This document shows positions 59,943-64,000 of a DNA stretch of 64,000 bases, one piece after another. The stretch is from Drechslerella dactyloides. Its lineage: Eukaryota; Ascomycota; Orbiliomycetes; Orbiliales; Orbiliaceae. The notes under the pieces are model-generated. The model did not search any database. It worked only from the letters and a program-made list of their open reading frames with translations, and had not been told where the DNA came from. Made by a program: the position numbers and the translations under genes. Location of the stretch: positions 1,240,001 through 1,304,000 of the forward strand of contig JAGTWJ010000002.1 in assembly GCA_020064725.1 (NCBI GenBank). Reading direction: 5' to 3'. Positions within the stretch are counted from its first letter, which is position 1. Each line of letters begins with the position of its first letter.

Positions 59943-61780
59943 CTAGTTAAACGGGCCCCCTTCTGCCTCCTCCCTCGTTTCGTATTTATCCTTTCGCCAG
60001 GTTGGAAGCTTGCGCTCCTCGTAGTAGACCAATCCGCAGATTGCGCAGAGCGTGAAGCGACCATCGGGACCGTCGCGAGCACCCCAAGTGTTAGTCGCGG
60101 AGATCAGACAGTACGAGCAGCGCCAACTTCCCATCATCGAATCCGGCAGCGCCATGGGCGCAGTGGCGAGCGTGGTCATGCCACCGGCGCCGGAGCTGCT
60201 GCCACGTCGCATGGGTGAGTCGTCACGGAGCATCGGCTGGCGTTTGCGGCGGGAGAGAGAGTCCGCTGCAGGCGTCTGCGGGGCCGGTGAGTCAATGCCA
60301 GTGCCGTACAGGAAGGCGTTAGCTGTGCTGACGGGGTTGACTTTTGCGGTTTCGCGACGGAGGCGGCGGGTTTCGCGCTCTCGGTCAATCTCTTTGCGCT
60401 CTACCTCATCACGCGTGAGGCGCTCGATGTTCGGAGACCAATCCCTGCCGAGGTTTTCTGGATCGTACCGTATTCCTGGGTGATTCGGGTGGGAATCGGC
60501 CATCCAGTTGTATGGCGGAGGCCCTTGACCGGAAGGGAAAAGAAGTTCTTTCTTGGCCTTGAGAAGTTCCTCGCGGATTGCGGTAGTAACGGCACTGCGA
60601 TACTCCCCATGGTACCCTATATCATTGCAGAGGCCTTGAGTAAACTCCTCGGGCGTGAATTCGGTCTCATAAAGGTTGTACATGAATTGATCGGTGAGTG
60701 TGTCGACGCCGCACTGGACGTTTATCTTGCAGTGGACGAGGTAATAGCCTTCGGCACCGGAAATTGGATCAACCACATTGTCGGCGAGCGGGAGGATAGC
60801 GATTTGACCCCACTCCTGGCAGGCAGATCGGATCGTCGTCGCGATGTCGTCAACATATTGGTTTGGGTCAAGGTCGAGGTCGGAACAGAGCTGGCGAGCA
60901 AAGCGTTCGTATGTGATCTCGCTCTCATACAGATTCCAGGTGAAACGTTCCCGGATCTTTTTTGTAGCGTCGATGTCGCGCTCGTATGTGACAGGGATAA
61001 GAATGGTAGGCAGCTGCGCGGCACCCTCACGTTCCAGGTCGGTGCTATCCTCAAGTGGTGAGCCTTCATCACTTTGAGCCTCAATAGTGGATTGCTGCAG
61101 GTGGAAAGGCAGGTAGGGATTATTGAAATCGTATGCGAAGGTTGGTTGAGCGGGGAGCGGCTCAGCAGGAGATGGCTCAGAGGAACGCGACTCAGAGACG
61201 ATTGTATCCGAGACGGACACATAGTCCAACATCTCGACGTCGGACATCTTGATTTTCGATAGATGAATAGGGAACTTTGGGAAGAGAAAGATGGAGTGAA
61301 GGGGGGAAATTTTTTTTAAAAAAAGGTGAACAGCAAAGGGAAAAAATAAATTTACCTTCTCGCCGGCGTCGACTTGTGCGGGAACTTGCCTGGCACATTC
61401 ACGGGCTCTGTGACCTCCTCGGGCACGATTGGCGCGGAAGCCTGTCCACTCCTCGTCCGTGACTCACGGCCCTCAAATTCATCGTCGTCATCCTCCGCAT
61501 AGTTGATTGCAGTCTGACCTCGGCGCGCCGAGCGCGGAGGCAGCGTCGAGGTAGACGCCTGGACCGCGGGGACGACCAGTGACGTCTGATAATTTTTGAC
61601 CCGGATCGCATAGTTTGTGCTTATCCCCTGGGGAAACTTCCAGGGCTTAACGATAGTGGCGGCAGCGGCGGCATCGGCAGCTGGAGCAGGCGGGACCCCA
61701 TTGGGCTGCGGGGTCGACGAAGCAGCCCGAATGGCGGAGTTACTACGGGACAGGTACGAAGGTGCGGGTGTCGAAGCCAT
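59943..61780 (-). CDS. sfh1: SNF5/INI1-family chromatin remodelling subunit (Sfh1), with GATA-like finger
   Basis: The main exon, 61247-59943, is open for 434 codons from an ATG. It holds two SNF5 repeats (RERFTWNLYESEITYERFA, DQFMYNLYETEFTPEEF), the conserved GIRYDPENLGRDWSP block and a basic helix. A C-terminal GATA-like zinc finger has CSYC, TNTWGARDGPDG and LCAICGL (CX2CX20CX2C). An upstream exon from ATG 61780 to a GTAAAT donor after 61356 encodes the family N-terminus with GISTNYAIRVKNYQ and the NYAED motif also seen in yeast Sfh1. The obvious donor leaves phase 2, but acceptors before 61247 are phase 0, so the exact join is unresolved. Sfh1 is a core subunit of the RSC nucleosome remodeller in the nucleus. 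Confidence 0.85.
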
Positions 61781-62903
61781 GGTTGGCGACGCCCCGGGCG
61801 CGGGGAACTTCTTATAAACCGGAGCTGAGCTGCGCCGGCGGGGGCGAGTTACGTTACGGGGCGGCCGCGGTTATATAGGCGCTGGTGGTGAAGCAGTCAC
61901 ACACACAAATGGGTGGATCGCGATGTTGGTTGTGACGGCTAACCCGTCGTGAAGCTGGATCGTGCGGCGCGTTTTCTTTGATACGGCTGACTCAGCATGC
62001 TGACTCAGCGCTAATTTCCCCATATAAAATACAATCCCTACAGAGCTCTCAAGACAACTTCAGGCAAATTGAGCGGCATATATCAAGAAGCTACAAGCTA
62101 GATAGATACGTAAGTGATCAATATGAGGCCTCGCTGATAGAGACTGTTGCTCCGTTCATGATTCCTTGCCATGCGAGCTGCACCACGAACCGCCATCTGG
62201 GAAGTAGCGAGGCTCCCGACCCATATTTGCGCGTTCTCAAATCAAGCACATAGACACAAACAACCAAGATATAGCTCCATGTTGTTAGGTATTCTCCAAA
62301 GTTCTACTGGTCCCATCAGACTAGAGATATAACGTCTGCCGCAGCAGCTGTTTCCGGCATAGCCTATGTTCTCTAGATCTAGTAGCTATATACCACTCAT
62401 ATTCTGGCCTAGACGCCGAAGTCGAGCTTACCCAATGATGTTCTCAAGATCGAGCCTATGTACGAAGGGAATGGCATGCAATTTTATGTATTCGATTCCG
62501 TTGATATCTCCGGTGATTTAAACCGTTAAACATCCAAGTTGAATTGAAGTCGCCAGCAGCGACGTTACAGACCGGCGCGTGTTCACGTGCCTTGGTGTTA
62601 TCGCGCTGCATGCCACAAGCTCCGGGGGGTGCAGACGAATGAACATGAAGCCTATTTATGCATAGTATGAGCGAGAAGAAGCGTCCACACAGTAAATGAA
62701 ACGAGAAGTATAATATCCTTTGCGAGCATCCAAGAAACCAATTGAGGACGCGGAAGGGCTATGTTGCGGTTTTCGAAGATGTACGCCGCGAGAGTAGCTT
62801 TGAGCTACGAAGTGATCCTTCTCACGTAGGTAAATAGGCCGGGTAGCCGGCCGCCATGTATTATCTAGATGCCACCGTAAATGCTTTAAGAGGACCGGTG
62901 AAA
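61781..62903. other. Intergenic between nop4 end and sfh1 start
   Basis: This 1.1 kb lies upstream of sfh1 and downstream of nop4, both on the minus strand. It is GC-rich just before sfh1, then AT-rich. No gene seen. Confidence 0.55.
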
Positions 62904-64000
62904 CTACTGTCCCCGCATGCGCCGCTTTTGCCGCTTGCGCGCAATGATTCGGGAGGCCCGCTTCAGCTTGTCCCACTTCTCTGGGTTATCACCCTTCTTG
63001 CCCTTCGGCTGCCCCTCCGTCTCCTCCATTTCCTTCTCGGTCGTCGCCTCGAACGGCCGCTTCCTCTTCCTCCCGTTCTTCGTCTTGCCATGCTCTCCCT
63101 TCTCCGCTCGCTCTTTCTCCGCCTGTTCTTTCTCCGCCTGCCTGTTCCTGGGCAGCCGCCCCTTCGCAGCCTTCTCCTTCTGCTGCCGTCGTTGCACTAC
63201 CTGCACGTTCTCCAGCGCGAACTCCACGATCAGCCGCCGCTTGCGGTCTTCTGGAGTGACCTCTGTTACGTCTCCCTTCTTGTCCTTCTCCTCTTTACTC
63301 GCCTGGTCGGCTGGTAGATGCGCCACCTCCCGGCCGTTCAGCCATCGCAGGCCCATCAGCGCCCATCGATGTCCAATGTACTCGATGAAGCCGTAACCCA
63401 TGCTTCTCCCAGCCCCATCCTTCTCCCGGATGATCTTAGCTTGTCTGACCACGCCCTTGCCCTTCGCTTTCTGGTTAGCCTCCAGTTCCTTGGCGTCGGT
63501 GCCGCCTCTTCGGGCCTCTTCTTTGCTGATAGCGGCGCGTTTGCCGCCTTTCACTTCGGTTGCAAACTCGACGATTGCCTTACGTGCAAGCATTTTTAGG
63601 TCCTTCTCGGTAATGTTGCGAGGGATGTTGCGCACGCTCAGTCGCGTCAGACTAAGGTGGAGAGATGTGTTCTTTTCCAGGAAGGCCTTCCGCTGCTTGT
63701 AGCTGTCTTCGCGCATTTTGACGTCCATGGCGGATAATTTACGGAAGAGAGGGTTGCTTGCCGCGATTTGTCCCTCTTGTAAGAGGTATAGGCGACGCTT
63801 CTCGCTCTTCACCTTCTCGCGGGTGGCAGTGCCCACCGCGGCTAGTCGGCCGGCTTCGTCTTTGGATACCGCGCGGGAGACAGCGAGGACGCGGCCGTCG
63901 AGAGTATACTTCCCCGTTGGGTCGAGAGACTCAGACTGCAGGACGGACTGTTTGCTGTTGGCCCTGTCCTTGCCGGATGAGGGAATCGCCTGAACGGTGT
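62904..64000 (-). CDS. nop4: Nucleolar RNA-binding protein Nop4 (RBM28), 5' truncated by the window
   Basis: An open frame runs from the right edge to the stop at 62904 (365 codons seen). It begins inside an RRM (GKYTLDGRVLAVSRAVSKDEA), continues with KRRLYLLQEGQIA and then a last RRM. That RRM is split by a long insert: LSLTRLSVRNIPRNITEKDL, then SMGYGFIEYIGHRWALMGLRWLNG. A basic Lys/Arg/Glu-rich tail ends in KRQKRRMRGQ. This arrangement matches fungal Nop4 and human RBM28. Yeast Nop4 is needed for 27S rRNA processing and 60S subunit formation in the nucleolus. No intron is seen in this part; the N-terminal RRMs lie beyond the window. Confidence 0.9.
   Translation of the reverse strand, partial: TVQAIPSSGKDRANSKQSVLQSESLDPTGKYTLDGRVLAVSRAVSKDEAGRLAAVGTATREKVKSEKRRLYLLQEGQIAASNPLFRKLSAMDVKMREDSYKQRKAFLEKNTSLHLSLTRLSVRNIPRNITEKDLKMLARKAIVEFATEVKGGKRAAISKEEARRGGTDAKELEANQKAKGKGVVRQAKIIREKDGAGRSMGYGFIEYIGHRWALMGLRWLNGREVAHLPADQASKEEKDKKGDVTEVTPEDRKRRLIVEFALENVQVVQRRQQKEKAAKGRLPRNRQAEKEQAEKERAEKGEHGKTKNGRKRKRPFEATTEKEMEETEGQPKGKKGDNPEKWDKLKRASRIIARKRQKRRMRGQ

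Noticed and set aside
60480..61061. 193-codon frame on the plus strand inside sfh1
   Set aside because: It is an antisense shadow of the conserved SNF5 coding sequence.

Overview
The window is nuclear DNA of a filamentous ascomycete. Genes are on both strands and are interrupted by short introns, mostly 55-150 nt, with GT...AG ends and CTNAC-like branch sites. Fungus-specific families dominate: Zn2Cys6 regulators, a GPI-type yapsin-like protease, a DAP1-like cytochrome b5-fold protein and an F-box-like protein. Protein similarity as I recognise it points to Eurotiomycetes (Aspergillus, Penicillium, Monascus or Onygenales relatives), but I cannot fix a genus. I support about 18 genes in 64 kb, with long non-coding stretches between them. 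No virus, transposase, CRISPR array, rRNA or convincing tRNA was seen.

Left part (1-20 kb). The end of an unknown gene is followed by rad10/ERCC1 (DNA repair nuclease subunit), a convergent GPI-anchored aspartic protease, and, after a long empty leader region, an alpha/beta hydrolase with a large disordered N-terminus. Then come a seven-exon Zn2Cys6 regulator (minus strand) and the ribosomal protein gene rps30.

Middle (20-45 kb). A sparse stretch holds only a 67-residue Cys-rich protein and a four-exon DAP1-like heme-binding protein, then about 6 kb with no firm gene. Next are a bHLH regulator with two E-boxes upstream of it, erb1 (60S ribosome assembly), and a divergent pair of Zn2Cys6 regulators that share a 2 kb promoter region. 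One of that pair uses a 12-nt microexon.

Right part (45-64 kb). This holds a secreted PhoD-type phosphatase, a two-finger CCCH protein (also with a 12-nt microexon), an F-box-like protein with a possible retained intron, an acyl-CoA dehydrogenase ending in a peroxisome-type AKI tripeptide, the chromatin remodeller subunit sfh1 with a GATA-like finger, and the 3' part of nop4/RBM28.

The genes do not form one pathway. Three serve ribosome production (rps30, erb1, nop4), and five are regulators (three Zn2Cys6, one bHLH, one CCCH). The rest are repair, chromatin, lipid and secreted-enzyme genes. I see no biosynthetic cluster and no clear new defence or mobile system. The points most worth a second look are the microexons, the D-C-G active-site motif in the protease, the bHLH/E-box arrangement, and the out-of-phase first intron of sfh1. 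All exon boundaries were inferred by eye from splice signals, reading phase and family conservation, without transcript data.
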